Positions 25,445-36,119 of a DNA stretch of 64,000 nt are shown piece by piece. Under the pieces are notes generated by a model. The model saw only the letters and a program-made list of their open reading frames with translations. It was not told where the DNA came from and did no database searches. A program made the translations under genes and the position numbers. Position 1 is the stretch's first letter. The number at the start of each line of letters is the position of its first letter. Source of the DNA: Epiperipatus broadwayi (lineage: Eukaryota > Onychophora > Udeonychophora > Euonychophora > Peripatidae). Location of the stretch: contig JAQFVV010000257.1 of NCBI GenBank assembly GCA_028023455.1, positions 186,001 through 250,000 of the forward strand, written 5' to 3'.

Positions 25445-25457
25445 CTTGTAAAATAAT

Positions 25458-25685
25458 ATTAAAAAAAAAATTAAGTCAGATATCACATGACCTAATTTAA
25501 TAAGCTCTTAACAAGTTTTGAGAATATCCCCAACCCCAGCCCGATTTCTGCTACTGGCATCATCAGTGATGTATTTGTTTTAAATCTAAGGCTTGGATAT
25601 CCTAGTACCTTACTGATGACAACAGTAGCAGAAACTGGTCTGGGGTTGGGGACATTCTCAAATTTGGCGAGCTCTATATATATCA
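25458..25685. mobile_element. foldback element FB, copy 1
   Basis: This is an imperfect palindrome. The arms share GAATATCCCCAACCCCAG, TTTCTGCTACTG and CATCAGTGATG/ATCAGTAAGG blocks in opposite orientation. It is flanked by a perfect 13-bp duplication CTTGTAAAATAAT at 25445-25457 and 25686-25698. The same family occurs at 38198-38595 with a 15-bp duplication. Long duplications are unusual for palindromic DNA transposons and point to target-primed (LINE or PLE) insertion. An A run lies just inside the left end. No coding capacity. Confidence 0.8.
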
Positions 25686-25699
25686 CTTGTAAAATAATG

Positions 25700-27050
25700 T
25701 AATTTAATTTGTAATTATGATTACATTTGTATTATTTAAAAAATAATAAAAGTAAATGAATAAGAGGCGATATTACTTATAATGTTTTTGTTTTTATGTA
25801 TTTTTTATAAAAGTAGAGAGAGGATTTATGTGCATATATAAGAGTTTAATATTAAATGAATTAATATTTAAAACTAATAACTCATATGTGTGCAAGCTTT
25901 AAGTTCTTTATTTATCTGTGATAAGGAAGTATTTTTTTTTGGATTATGATTATTATTGGCATTAGTTTTGTCATTTAACTGTAAACCCTGTTCTCAAATG
26001 TAGTAATTATGGAATTATTATCATTATTGTAAATTACTTATTATTTTATTTATGCAAGTTAATAATTGCCTGTTAAAGATTTTGCATTAAAAGATATTTG
26101 AGGTTGATTTTTCATTTTGATTTATGCTTGTATTATTAAGGTGCTTTTTGAATTTTTGAGTATTTAAGTGTTACATCTAAATTGTATGTCATCCATGCCA
26201 CTATTTGTACTGCTACTATTTGAATGAATCAAGGATATATTGCTGCTAACTGGAGACTGTTTAATATTATCATCATTTATGTAATTTTATTTGGTGATGC
26301 CTCCACACAAGTAATTCAATTATTAATTTTGATATGTTATTATTTAATGGTATCATATTGCTAAGATGTTTATTTATATATTTATACTATCAAGTGTATT
26401 TGATTAAATTTATTAATGAAAGGATAATGTTTATAGTTTATATTCAAATGTGAGAATCTTAAATCTAAATTAGAGATAATGTCTGTGATTGGACACTGGA
26501 AAAGTCTTCAGTATATCATTATGGTCAGTCACACAAGGGGACATTCTTTCCCTTTTTTTGGTTATATTTGTCTCAACCACATCTACATGTGGTTATATTA
26601 TTATTGTTCATTAGTTTTAAAGGGATTGTAAAATTCATGTAATGTCTATGATTTGATTAATTATTTTACTATGAGCTTAGTTTGATTTTATGATTAATTT
26701 AATCTGTTTTAATGTTTAAATCAAGGTGTATCATTTGGAAGAATACTGCCTCATGTAATGTCATTCTAATAGTTTGGGTTACATGGCCAATGTAGCTAGA
26801 TACATCTTTATAATAACTATGCCATGATGTACAGGTGATGATGAAGAAAAAATATGATTTCATCATTTTCTGAGTGATGATTCATTTATAAAGGCTATTG
26901 ATTGCTATTGGTATTGTCTAAGTGTTGATTGATTTTAATGATTATATGTATATAATATTTCAAATTTATATTCTTAAAAAAATCACTATAATAGATGATG
27001 TCTGAAACAAATAAAAAATCTTGCAAATATTAATGTGCAGATTTAGAATT
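25700..27050. other. AT-rich stretch without recognised genes
   Basis: Nothing is supported apart from the partial R1 repeat at 26880-26950. Confidence 0.5.
26880..26950 (+). repeat. interspersed repeat R1, partial copy
   Basis: It matches the end of R1 (TATTGTCTAAGTGTTGATTG followed by TTTTAATGATTATAT), including the same flanking AT tract seen at 5950-5970 in reverse. Confidence 0.5.
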
Positions 27051-27052
27051 TT

Positions 27053-27249
27053 TATAATATAATTATAAGGGATTTGAACTCAGACTTTCAAGCTCTCTAC
27101 ATCTATTCATTCCATCTTCTACAACTAACAGGCATGACCACATTATCTTTTTCACATGTGTGTGGTCATGTGGATCAGTTGTATAAGATGGAGTCGATTG
27201 ATGTAGGAAGCTTGAAAGTCTGAGTTCAAATTCCTTATAATTGCATTAT
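27053..27249. repeat. foldback element (197 bp)
   Basis: Nearly the whole element is an inverted repeat with arms of about 95 bp: AATTATAAGG, TTGAACTCAGACTTTCAAGC and TGACCACA are mirrored on the right. The centre contains CACATGTGTG. The left and right ends are TA-rich. It has no ORF and looks like a MITE. Confidence 0.8.
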
Positions 27250-27417
27250 GTTCAATATAGACAATATACTTGTATTTAAATGTTATTTCTATAATGATAA
27301 AAGAGGTAACCTCTTATATTACTTCATGAAATTCTGAAATATTATTTAATTTGTACAATAATATCTTGCAAGAATGAAATAAGTTATGATGCAAAAATAC
27401 TCAACAGTTAAATTAAC

Positions 27418-27880
27418 TTAGTTTTATTATATTTTACAAGAGAGATGTGTTAAGCAGTCATTTTTACTAATTATGAGAAAGGCTAAATGATTATATTATA
27501 GAAATAATATTTCAAACTTACTACTTGCACATTGCTATAATAAATTAATATCAGATCATCAAAATTTCATGTTATAGAATACTGAACTAAATAAACAATT
27601 TCACTAGTGTTAATTCAAGTGATGATTTTTACACTGACAAAAGGAGTTAACACTTCTGTCAGAATCTCATTTTGTTGCAAATAATTTAGTTTTATTTTAT
27701 TTTCATAAGATAGATACATTAAACAATAATTTTTACTAACTTTTAGAAAGACTGAATCATTGTATTATGTAAATAATATTTCAAAATTACATATTTAAAA
27801 ACTGTTGCAATATAAATAATGACAGATTTGAATGTTAATATAAGATTGTTTATTTGTTTCAGCATTCTCTAATATAAAGT
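27418..27880 (+). repeat. diverged tandem repeat, period about 270 bp
   Basis: Two successive units start TTAGTTTTATT at about 27418 and 27687 and share TTTTTACTAA, AATAATATTTCAAA and TTGC(T/A)ATA blocks in order. Identity is modest, so the duplication is old. Confidence 0.5.
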
Positions 27881-28390
27881 GTATTTAATCTGACATTAGT
27901 TTATTAGAGCAATTTTTGAGTTTTATGATTGCTTAATGCATCTATCTGCTTTGTGAAATTAAAATAAAACTATATTAATTGAATTGTCACTTATATTTGC
28001 CTCAGAACTTATATCACATTAATACTTATAAGATTGGTTGTCTATCATTCTTTTATATGAAGTATCTTTCATCTATCATTGATTTATTATAGAGATTTTT
28101 AAGTATGTAAATTTAAAATATTTACATAATATAATAATTTAGTTTTTTTTTGATGTTAGTAAAAATTGGATTATTTAATGTAAGTAAAATAAATTAAAAG
28201 TAAATTAGTTGCTCTTTATATTTGTTACAGGACTTATTTCATTCTCACAAATTATAATTGACTCAACGATTTGATACTTAAGAATTTTACTGATTGATAG
28301 AAGAGGCCAAAATTTGCAAGATTGTTTATTTGTTTTGACATTCATTTACATGAAGTGTCTATCATCTGATATATATTTATATAGAAAGTT
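27843..28390 (+). repeat. second set of diverged tandem units
   Basis: Units beginning AGATTGTTTATTTGTTT, AGATTGGTTGTCTATC and AGATTGTTTATTTGTTTT occur at about 27843, 28031 and 28318, each followed by a TATxAAGTxT block and a TTTATTAxAG block. Another shared block, CTTTATATTTG-CAG, recurs at 27990 and 28213. They may continue the array that starts at 27418. Confidence 0.4.
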
Positions 28391-28394
28391 ATAT

Positions 28395-31189
28395 GCATAT
28401 ATCATAGATTTAATTCCAATCTTTTATTGGCTCAATATTTTATATATTATGTAGACATCTAGTTAATATAGTAAGAGATTAATAGATCCTATCAACTAAT
28501 GTAAATATTTAAGTTTTTATAAATACGTTTTTGTTTCTGAGAACTAGGTGCTCAGTGAGACAAGCCAACTAACCAAAATATGAATGAAGAATGATTTTGA
28601 TTTCAGCATCATATTATTTATTGATGGAAATCTATTATTTTCATTTAATTACTTTACTTTGTTTATATTTCATAATATTTTTTTCACTTTTACTCCATTA
28701 AAAATTATCCATAAGTAGATTATCAAATCATTTGTAGTTGATTCACCTTACAGATTATTGCAATTGTTATCAGTAGCAGATCAGTTTCATTTATAAAAAG
28801 TTCAGCAAATTGCACAAATGTAAGTCTTTTTTTTTTTGTCTAATATATTTTGTGATTACATAGGCTCTTTCACAACAACACATAATTTGAATGATTCTAT
28901 AATTAGGCCATTCTTTGATGATATGACTTTTCAACTTATAATTTATTCACTTTTTTCTTTCTATTCATTCTCAGTTTTATATTGCTTTAGCTTATATTGC
29001 TTTAGCCATTTTATTTATTTCAAAACCAGTTGTGAAAAGTAATTGTACATTTATTTTTTACCAACCATGTTCTTTCCTAGCTTTATATAAAATATTATAA
29101 GTCAGTTCTATACATTTTATTCAATCTGTTTATTATTTATTTGTCATTTATTCACAATTTTTTCTTTCATCAAAGTTATCTTAATATGATATGTTTTATA
29201 TGTTAACTTTGGATTGGAGAACTATTATTTTTAACACTTATTATTGTGATTAGAACATTTGAAATTTGAGATAGGTTGCTAGTTTTTTAAAAAAAAAGGG
29301 TTTTTATTTGATGGAATAACTGACATTTGCCAATTTTACTTTGATACATTTTTATTGTTCCAGTCTTAGATATGTATTCTATTCTCAGTTCATCAACCTT
29401 ATTACTTCATTTTGCATTATCTCTTATGATATAATTCTGATTATATACATTTTAAAATGAATATTTCTTCTAATTGATCATTTATTAATTTTATTTTATT
29501 ATTGATGGTTGCATCTTTTACTGAATTAGTAGTAAAGAAAATTAATGCTTAGATGTAGATTGAATTCAATAAATTTTTCTTTCATTTCTTTGATAAGCTC
29601 CAGAATTACTTTTTAGTAGTTAGCATTTGATTGAATTTTATGATTGCCAAATATATTCCCCTTAAAATACGATGACATTCATTCTGCCTGGAATACCATC
29701 AATTTATTTTTGGTTGCTTTTCTATTTTGATGCTATGTAAAATACTCATTTTAATTATTTTTTTCATGAATACTTCATACTTAAATGTCACAGTAAAATG
29801 GCAACAAGGAGGTATTACGATGGTTGAAAAATATTTATTTATTGAAAAATTAAAAAGATGGAGTGAACATCTTTAAAGTATAAGAATTACTAGGAATGTG
29901 CTAGAATTGAAAAGCATTTGAAATGAAAAGTATAGGACAAATAATCATAAAAAGAAAATTATTAATGTTTGGAGTGCAAGAATTGGGAATATTGTTGAAT
30001 TATATGATGAATTTGGTTGATAATTGCAATCATTCAGATAAAATATCTTTTATATAGTTCACTGAAGGCCAAAGGGCTCTTCAATACTGAAGATATTATC
30101 TTGCTAACTTCCAAATGATGAGAATTTGAGCAGTTTTACACCTTTTTACCTTTAGCTAAAACAGCTAGATATCTAAAACCAACCAATATTGAATGGCTAA
30201 CAATAAGCCAACTATTTGAAAGAAATATTTTAACTCATTGGAATATGTAACACAATTTCAAATTTTATCTAGCCTGAATTTAAACTTAGATCATAGACAT
30301 GACTGAAGTATATATTTCCACTCCACCATGCGGTGCATATATCATTCATATATTATTAAGAATATTTTTAGAAGTGATATAATTGGGAGGTAATATATAT
30401 ATTTATATCAAAATAAATAATAGATATTTGTTTTACTTGTAAATTTGTATTTTGTTATTGTGTTAAAATTTATATCAGTGGCATCAACTCAAACATTGTT
30501 TTAAATAGTAAAAAAAGTTTTAAAGTAAAATAATATTTTGTATTAGAAGACAAATAAAATGAATAGAATTAAGGTTGCTATTATTATAATCAATACAGAT
30601 TTATATTGAGAAACCATCTTATCTGTTTTGGCAATACTAGGCATAAATCATCAGAAGTACACTTTTTTTCAGTATAAATTGTTTGTTATATCTTATGTTC
30701 ATTGTTTAGTTGTCAGAAATGATTGATTAGAAAAGTTTGGATTATTTATACGTATTAAAATACAATAGTAAAAAATTATAATTCTAACCATATTCACAGT
30801 TTTAACAACAGCTTTATAAAAATAAGTAGGATTAAAAAAAAATATTATATATAATTATACATAGATCATGAGAGATTTCTTTAAAAAACAGTAACAACAA
30901 CAACAACAACTACAACAAAAACCCAGCCATATGGTATGGAATTAAACAAATACAGTATATTATATTATATAAATAAAAAAATCATAATTAAAGACAAAAA
31001 TTAGTCTATTCTTACATTTAATGTGAAAATAAAACACAAGTTATTTTTCATATGTAAAGTTTACTAGTTTAGCAAAATAAAATAATGTAATTAATCACTA
31101 CACACCAATTACATTATTTTTTATTTCAAAATTGACATTTCATCTATTGCAAATTAAAAATAAAAATGTATTTGTTTAAAAAAGTTATT
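28395..31189. other. AT-rich stretch without recognised features
   Basis: Short frames such as 28836-29042 are low-complexity Phe/Ser/Tyr peptides. An (AAC)n-like run lies at 30891-30920. Nothing else is supported. Confidence 0.5.
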
Positions 31190-31199
31190 TTAGAAGTAA

Positions 31200-31312
31200 T
31201 TTTTTTTTTTCATATGTCATAGCATCACCCGGGAGGCGAACCCACAACCGTCTGCAACCAACTACTTGCTTGCAAGGCGGCTGCGATGATCTCTCGGCTA
31301 ACAACGCTTGAC
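31200..31312 (-). mobile_element. tRNA-derived SINE (same family), minus strand
   Basis: Reverse-complemented, it reads GTCAAGCGTTGTTAGCCGAG and then a box B-like GGGTTCGCCTCCC, and ends in CATATG and an A run. TAGAAGTAA occurs on both sides (31191-31199 and 31313-31321) as a target-site duplication. It is complete and close in sequence to the copies at 7043 and 31796. Confidence 0.9.
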
Positions 31313-31321
31313 TAGAAGTAA

Positions 31322-31780
31322 ATTTTTGTGATCATATTTTTAATAATTATGTAGCTTTTTTGTTGTCAGTATTAAGTAGCAGAAAACCACTAGTTTATTT
31401 ATTTCTTTTAAAAATACAATCCATTTAGACAAGAATTATGAATGTGCACAATTGTTGAAACAGTATTAAATAACATAGATTTCCTGATTTTTTCATAAAT
31501 GAGCATTAAATCTTTCATATTCATATTGGATTGTGAATCACTTGAAAAAAAAACCTGACTTATTTGTAAAACCAGCAAAAATCTTTGTGTATAGAAATCA
31601 ATCAGTTCCTTAGAAAATATTAAAGAATCTTTTCTCATGATAATTTATGTGTTTTGTGTAAACTCTTAATTTTTTTTCAGAACTTATATGAAAATTATGT
31701 TTATGTTGTTTCTTAATAATTTTTCACCCTCTTATGATATAGCTCTAAATACTATGACTTTAGAAGAAATTATGTTAAGA
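31322..31780. other. AT-rich spacer between two SINEs
   Basis: The minus-strand frame at 31408-31638 has no recognisable motif. Nothing else is supported. Confidence 0.45.
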
Positions 31781-31795
31781 AAGTGGAAAGAATTG

Positions 31796-31907
31796 TCAAG
31801 TGTTGTTAGCTGAGAGGTCATCGCACCCACCTTCCAATCAAGTAGTTGCTTGCAGATGGGTGTGGGTTCGCATCCCGGCCGATGCTATGACATATGAAAA
31901 AAAAAAA
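31796..31907 (+). mobile_element. tRNA-derived SINE (same family), full length
   Basis: It starts TCAAGTGTTGTTAGCTGAG, has a canonical box B-like GGGTTCGCATCCC, and ends GACATATG followed by a 13-base A run. It is flanked by a perfect 15-bp duplication AAGTGGAAAGAATTG (31781-31795 and 31908-31922). It lies 0.5 kb from the opposite-strand copy, so the pair can form an inverted repeat in a transcript. Confidence 0.92.
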
Positions 31908-32240
31908 AAGTGGAAAGAATTGACAAATTATTATTGATTATAATAAAGTTATAGTACTTGATCATAGAATTTTATTGCCTAATTAATTCAATTTGCATTT
32001 GAGTAGGGAATTAAATTTACATATTATAATTAATCATTAAATTAACATTTTTGCAGTAATGTTTAAAAAATTATTGTCTCTTCTATTTTAAATAATTTAT
32101 TTTAATTTTTATGCTAAACTACTGATTCCTTATTCTTTTTTTTAATATTTAAGATCATCATAGGTTACACATTTCTGCAAACAGCATTCATAATTATTTC
32201 TAAATTAAACAGAATATCAGTCTCACTTTTAATTGTCAAA

Positions 32241-32613
32241 ATGATACAAAGATAATCATACTGCTTACATGTGCTGTACTTTAATATTCAATTAGCAATG
32301 TTAAACACTAGTAAACTCTCAACCCAAGTTACAAGATAATGATTTTGGAAAGATTAGAACAGCTGTGTTTAGTAGCTACATGCAATTATATAGGCCAGTC
32401 TTAAGTATTAGATTGAGAGTGAATATATTACATTGTTCACTTTACTTATATATCTATTTTATTACATATCAACAACTACAAAAGTTAATATTTGAAGATG
32501 TTAAATCTTTATCTTATGATTTGGATTGAGAGTTTACTAGTATTTATCATCACTAATTGAATATTAAAGTACAGCGCATGTGAGAAGAATAATTGTCTTT
32601 GTATCAGAATTAG
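32241..32613. repeat. foldback element (373 bp)
   Basis: Arms of about 120 bp are inverted copies with shared blocks TGATACAAAG, GCTGTACTTTAATATTCAAT and ACTAGTAAACTCTCAA. The centre is about 130 bp of AT-rich DNA. No ORF and no clear duplication of the target. Confidence 0.8.
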
Positions 32614-33371
32614 TTTGATACTGAGCTAATAAGAATTTTTAGATTATTTACATTAAATTATCAAAGTGATGTAAAAAATTTTTTTATGCAATTAGTTTAG
32701 AGATTTACTCGTTCCATATCATGTTTTCATCACTTACTGTTATTATGACTCCTCTCCCCAAAATAATAAAATTATGTAAGGTTTTTTTTCCCCCATTGGC
32801 TTCATTATCTTCAAAGAAAGGAAAAACAAGGAGAGTTTAGTTATTGTAGATTGTTTTCTTGCCATAGAAGTCAGATCTGGTTAGAATTAAAATCTTTTTT
32901 TTTTCTGATTACTGATCATTTTTTAAGCAAACTTAGACTTATTTTAGTTGTTCATTCAGTAGTGATTGCAACAATATATTTTTAACTATTCATAGTTGGA
33001 TGGCAAAGGTATCTAGATATACAGTTGATTACAGGTGTGTTAATATACTGATCACATAATCAAAAGAGTCTCACTGCTGCTAAAATAATTGTTATACTTT
33101 TATGAGCTCAAAATCTATGAAACAAACAATAAATAATTGCTTAATTCTGTAATGATATTTTGCAGTTGTTTAAAATAAAAATGTAAAGTAATGGAGGATG
33201 TAAGCAACAAATACTTATATAAAAAAATATTTAGACATAGGAGAAAAAATATTAATTTACTATTAAAATATAAAACTAATTAAAAAATATAAATTATTAG
33301 TAATAAAAAACTTCACTGTTTGATTTAGCCATGTGACATTAATTGAATACTGACATGTACATGATTATGAT
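32614..33371. other. AT-rich stretch without recognised features
   Basis: No frame or repeat could be supported. Confidence 0.5.
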
Positions 33372-33491
33372 ATTATTCAAATGGAAATCAATCTCCGATA
33401 ATACACTATTTCTTAATTATTATGGTCTCCTACATATCATAATATTTAAGAAGTAGCGCATTATTGGAAATTGACTTCCGTTTGAATAATT
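33372..33491. repeat. foldback element (120 bp)
   Basis: Arms of about 50 bp (ATTATTCAAATGGAAATCAA... and ...TTGACTTCCGTTTGAATAAT) are inverted repeats with several mismatches. It is one of the shortest hairpin repeats in the window and lies about 100 bp before the LTR retrotransposon. Confidence 0.7.
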
Positions 33492-33599
33492 TCAGTTTTC
33501 AGCTTTTATAGTAATAGGTTTATGATTATGATATGTAATTATAATCGTCCTACTTACATATAATTTCCAGCTAAATTATCTAAATATTATAATTAGCTG

Positions 33600-33773
33600 T
33601 GTCATGTTATGGCTAGTACTATAATTGCGGACTGATGCCTAGCGGTGACAACTGAGATTAGCGAGCGCGCGACATCGCTCTGAGGTTAGAGAATGCGAGT
33701 CGTTAATAAAGTTTGTTAGTTATGTTAACTGTGTGTAATTATTTAGTTAGATATTACGGCCAAGAACATAACA
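33600..33773 (+). repeat. 5' LTR (174 bp)
   Basis: It begins TGTCATG and ends AACATAACA, giving TG...CA ends. It contains AATAAA at 33705-33710 for 3' processing. It differs from the 3' LTR at six positions, all transitions and five of them at CpG. No clear TATA box is seen. Confidence 0.95.
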
Positions 33774-33787
33774 TGGTGTCAGGAGTG
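33774..33787 (+). promoter_or_regulatory. primer-binding site (tRNA-Leu type)
   Basis: TGGTGTCAGGAGTG directly follows the 5' LTR and begins with the TGG expected from a tRNA CCA end. It is complementary to the 3' end of animal tRNA-Leu species that end in CACTCCTGACACCA. Confidence 0.7.
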
Positions 33788-33912
33788 AATCACTGAAATA
33801 TTAGTAAAAAAAAAAAAAATTTCTAAAGTATAAAATAGTGAGTATTTAAAGATTGATAAAAGTAGTTTTTATAGCAATTTTTTTTTTCATATCGTATTTG
33901 CCAAAATACAAA

Positions 33913-34272
33913 ATGGCGTCACAATTCGATCGTTTTTACAATATCAAACCGCTATCTATGGAAGGAAATATGTCAATCAAATGGACTGATTGGAAAGAAA
34001 TATTTCTAAATTTCCTAGAAGCTACAGAAAACGATATGAAATCAGATAAAGTAAAATTGGGAATATTACGTCATCTCATTGGAAAAGAAGGGAGAGATGT
34101 AATAAAAACATTAGATCACGCGAATCCAGAAGATAAAACAAAATTTTTATCCATCTTAAACCAAATGGATAAGTATTTTAACACCATGAAAACAACATTA
34201 TATGACAGAATAAACGCATATACAATGGAACCATACAAGGGAGAATCATTGATCATTTTCTTACTCACTTGA
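33913..34272 (+). pseudogene. gag: gag 5' part (capsid-like), frameshifted
   Basis: The likely start is ATG at 33913 (MASQFDRF...), although the frame is open from 33853. The product resembles gypsy Gag N-termini, with a WxxWKExFLNFLEATE block and an LxxLIGxEGRDVIKTL block. The frame ends at 34272 after a sudden loss of similarity near residue 110. The missing continuation (HLKVVVEKADFG) is found in another frame, where the next ORF starts. A single-base loss near 34247 explains this. Gag normally packages element RNA into virus-like particles. The shift is probably a decay mutation rather than programmed, because it lies inside the capsid region. Confidence 0.8.
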
Positions 34273-36008
34273 AAGTAGTAGTTGAAAAAGCTGACTTCGG
34301 TGATCAAAAACAAAATATCCTCTGCGATAGAATTATAATGGTACAAAAAGAAGGACTAAAAGACAGATTATTTGAAAAAGGAAATATTACATTAGAAAAA
34401 GCACTGGAAATAATATGTGGACATGAAACTAGAAGACTCAAAAATGAATTACCGGGAAAGTCTGAACTATGTATTAATGTAATAGCGAAAAATACAACAA
34501 ACATTCACAATTGTCAAAAGTGCAACCGTAATCATCCAAAACGTGAGTGTCCCGCATTTGGTAAAAAATGCTATAATTGTGGAAAGTTAAATCACTTTGC
34601 TAATAATTGCCATACGAGAGGCTACGACCATAAAATTTTAACACAAAAATGCTCAAACACAAGGTATTATAAAAATATTAATAGAAATGGACATTATGTG
34701 AACGAAGTACACGATGCTATGACATCGGATTCATCATATACCAGTGATGTTGAAAACACAATTGGATACGTCAGACGTGTAGACTCAACTCATTCATGTA
34801 ATGGCTGGTATGAACAGATTTTATTAGATAACAATAAAGTAAAAATAAAAATAGACACAGGAGCTGATGCAAACATTATGTCTAAAAAAGTGCTTAATAA
34901 TATTCATCCACAACCAATAATATACAAAACAAAGAAGAAATTACGTGCTTTTGGAGGATCATTTCTTACCCCAATAGGAAAAGCAAAACTTCAATGCAAA
35001 ACAAACAAAGACCAGCGTAATTTACATTTTATAATAATAAAAGAAGACGAACCAACACTTCTTAGTGGCCATGATTGTGAGTTATTAGGTTTAATTAAAC
35101 ACAACAAAATTACAGTTCAAAAAGTGACTATGAAAAATAAAAGTAAAAATGATCAAAATATATCTAACAATAAAGATAAAATAACAAAGAGTAGAAAAGA
35201 TAATAAAAGTATTAAAACACAGGAAGTAAAAGAAAATGAAAACTTTAAGCCTATATATGAGACAAACAAAGATGTTTTTCAAGGTGTGGTTTGTTATGAA
35301 GGAGTAGATCCAACATTAATTCCACTAAGTATACATGAAAAATTACATGAGGAATTAAAAAAATTGGAAGATATTCGTTTACAACATGAAATTTTAAAGA
35401 AATTGGGTGAAGAACAATCCCATCAATTAATTGAAAAGGAGAGAGAAATACAGCGAAAATTTCAATTAACAAAGGAAGAGGAATGGCATAAAATCACTAA
35501 TATAGAAGCTGAAATGTTAGAATTAGAAAATAAAATACAAGAGTTGGAAAGATACAAAATTGATGAAAGTAATCAAAAGCAAGTAGATGTTAAAAAAACT
35601 GAAGATAATGCCAGGCTAGCAATTCACAATAAAGAAATACTTGAAAAGGAATGTAATGTGCTAAGAATCAAAGTTCACAAACAGCAATCTAGTGTAGAAG
35701 AATTAGAGAAAGAAAAAAGTTTGAATTCTGAATTATATCAACAGATTCAACAGCTTAAAGACAATCTTCACAGTTTATCAGTTGTTCATCAGGATTTGCG
35801 ATTACAAAACAGCAAATTAAAATCTTCTATTGATTTATTAACAAATGAACTGAAAGTTGTCAAAGCTGATTTTATCAAAATGAACACAGCTGAAAGATTC
35901 ACAACAACTCCACAGTCACTAGAACCGGTTGAGGAGACACAGTTGCCTGTACCTGAGAGAGAGAGAAAGCACCATCATCAACATCAAGTGATAATGGCAC
36001 AGCAATAA
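34269..36008 (+). CDS. gag C-terminal part, protease and coiled-coil fusion
   Basis: The 579-codon frame overlaps the end of the preceding gag frame and probably has no start of its own. Residues 1-75 continue capsid. Two zinc knuckles follow at about 82-112: CQKCNRNHPKREC and CYNCGKLNHFANNC. The aspartic protease has IDTGADANIM with catalytic Asp at about residue 196, and the flap and LLSGHDCELLG segment follow. Near 330-343 a linker (DVFQGVVCYEG) is typical just before reverse transcriptase. Then homology stops. Residues about 344-545 are Glu/Lys/Leu/Gln-rich with heptad spacing, a long coiled coil I do not recognise. The last 35 residues return to an integrase-tail-like sequence. Stops are absent throughout, unlike other elements here. 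Confidence 0.85.
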   Translation: MKVVVEKADFGDQKQNILCDRIIMVQKEGLKDRLFEKGNITLEKALEIICGHETRRLKNELPGKSELCINVIAKNTTNIHNCQKCNRNHPKRECPAFGKKCYNCGKLNHFANNCHTRGYDHKILTQKCSNTRYYKNINRNGHYVNEVHDAMTSDSSYTSDVENTIGYVRRVDSTHSCNGWYEQILLDNNKVKIKIDTGADANIMSKKVLNNIHPQPIIYKTKKKLRAFGGSFLTPIGKAKLQCKTNKDQRNLHFIIIKEDEPTLLSGHDCELLGLIKHNKITVQKVTMKNKSKNDQNISNNKDKITKSRKDNKSIKTQEVKENENFKPIYETNKDVFQGVVCYEGVDPTLIPLSIHEKLHEELKKLEDIRLQHEILKKLGEEQSHQLIEKEREIQRKFQLTKEEEWHKITNIEAEMLELENKIQELERYKIDESNQKQVDVKKTEDNARLAIHNKEILEKECNVLRIKVHKQQSSVEELEKEKSLNSELYQQIQQLKDNLHSLSVVHQDLRLQNSKLKSSIDLLTNELKVVKADFIKMNTAERFTTTPQSLEPVEETQLPVPERERKHHHQHQVIMAQQ

Positions 36009-36100
36009 GGAGAATACCAGTTGAACGTTCTGGGAAGAGAGAAAAATCAAACCGAAGAAAAAGACCTTCAGTACATTTAAAAGACTATGTTTGTAAATAA
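35966..36100 (+). pseudogene. C-terminal tail of pol (integrase end), shifted frame
   Basis: After a GAGAGAGAGAGA run the integrase-tail reading moves to another frame and continues through SSDNGTAIRRIPVERSG and HLKDYVCK to a TAA at 36098-36100. Basic tails of this type close gypsy Pol proteins. The dinucleotide run suggests slippage produced the frame change. It is separated by only a few bases from the 3' polypurine tract, which matches the usual position of the end of pol. Confidence 0.65.
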
Positions 36101-36104
36101 AATT

Positions 36105-36118
36105 AAAAAAAAAAAGAG
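36105..36118 (+). promoter_or_regulatory. polypurine tract
   Basis: An A-rich purine run ending AAAGAG directly precedes the 3' LTR, the position where plus-strand DNA synthesis is primed. Confidence 0.8.
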
Positions 36119-36119
36119 T

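Noticed and set aside
27418-28390. CRISPR-like spaced repeats
   Set aside because: Units are long, diverged and without regular spacers, in a eukaryotic sequence.
34116-34504. Minus-strand frames within the LTR element
   Set aside because: They are antisense shadows of gag and lack motifs.
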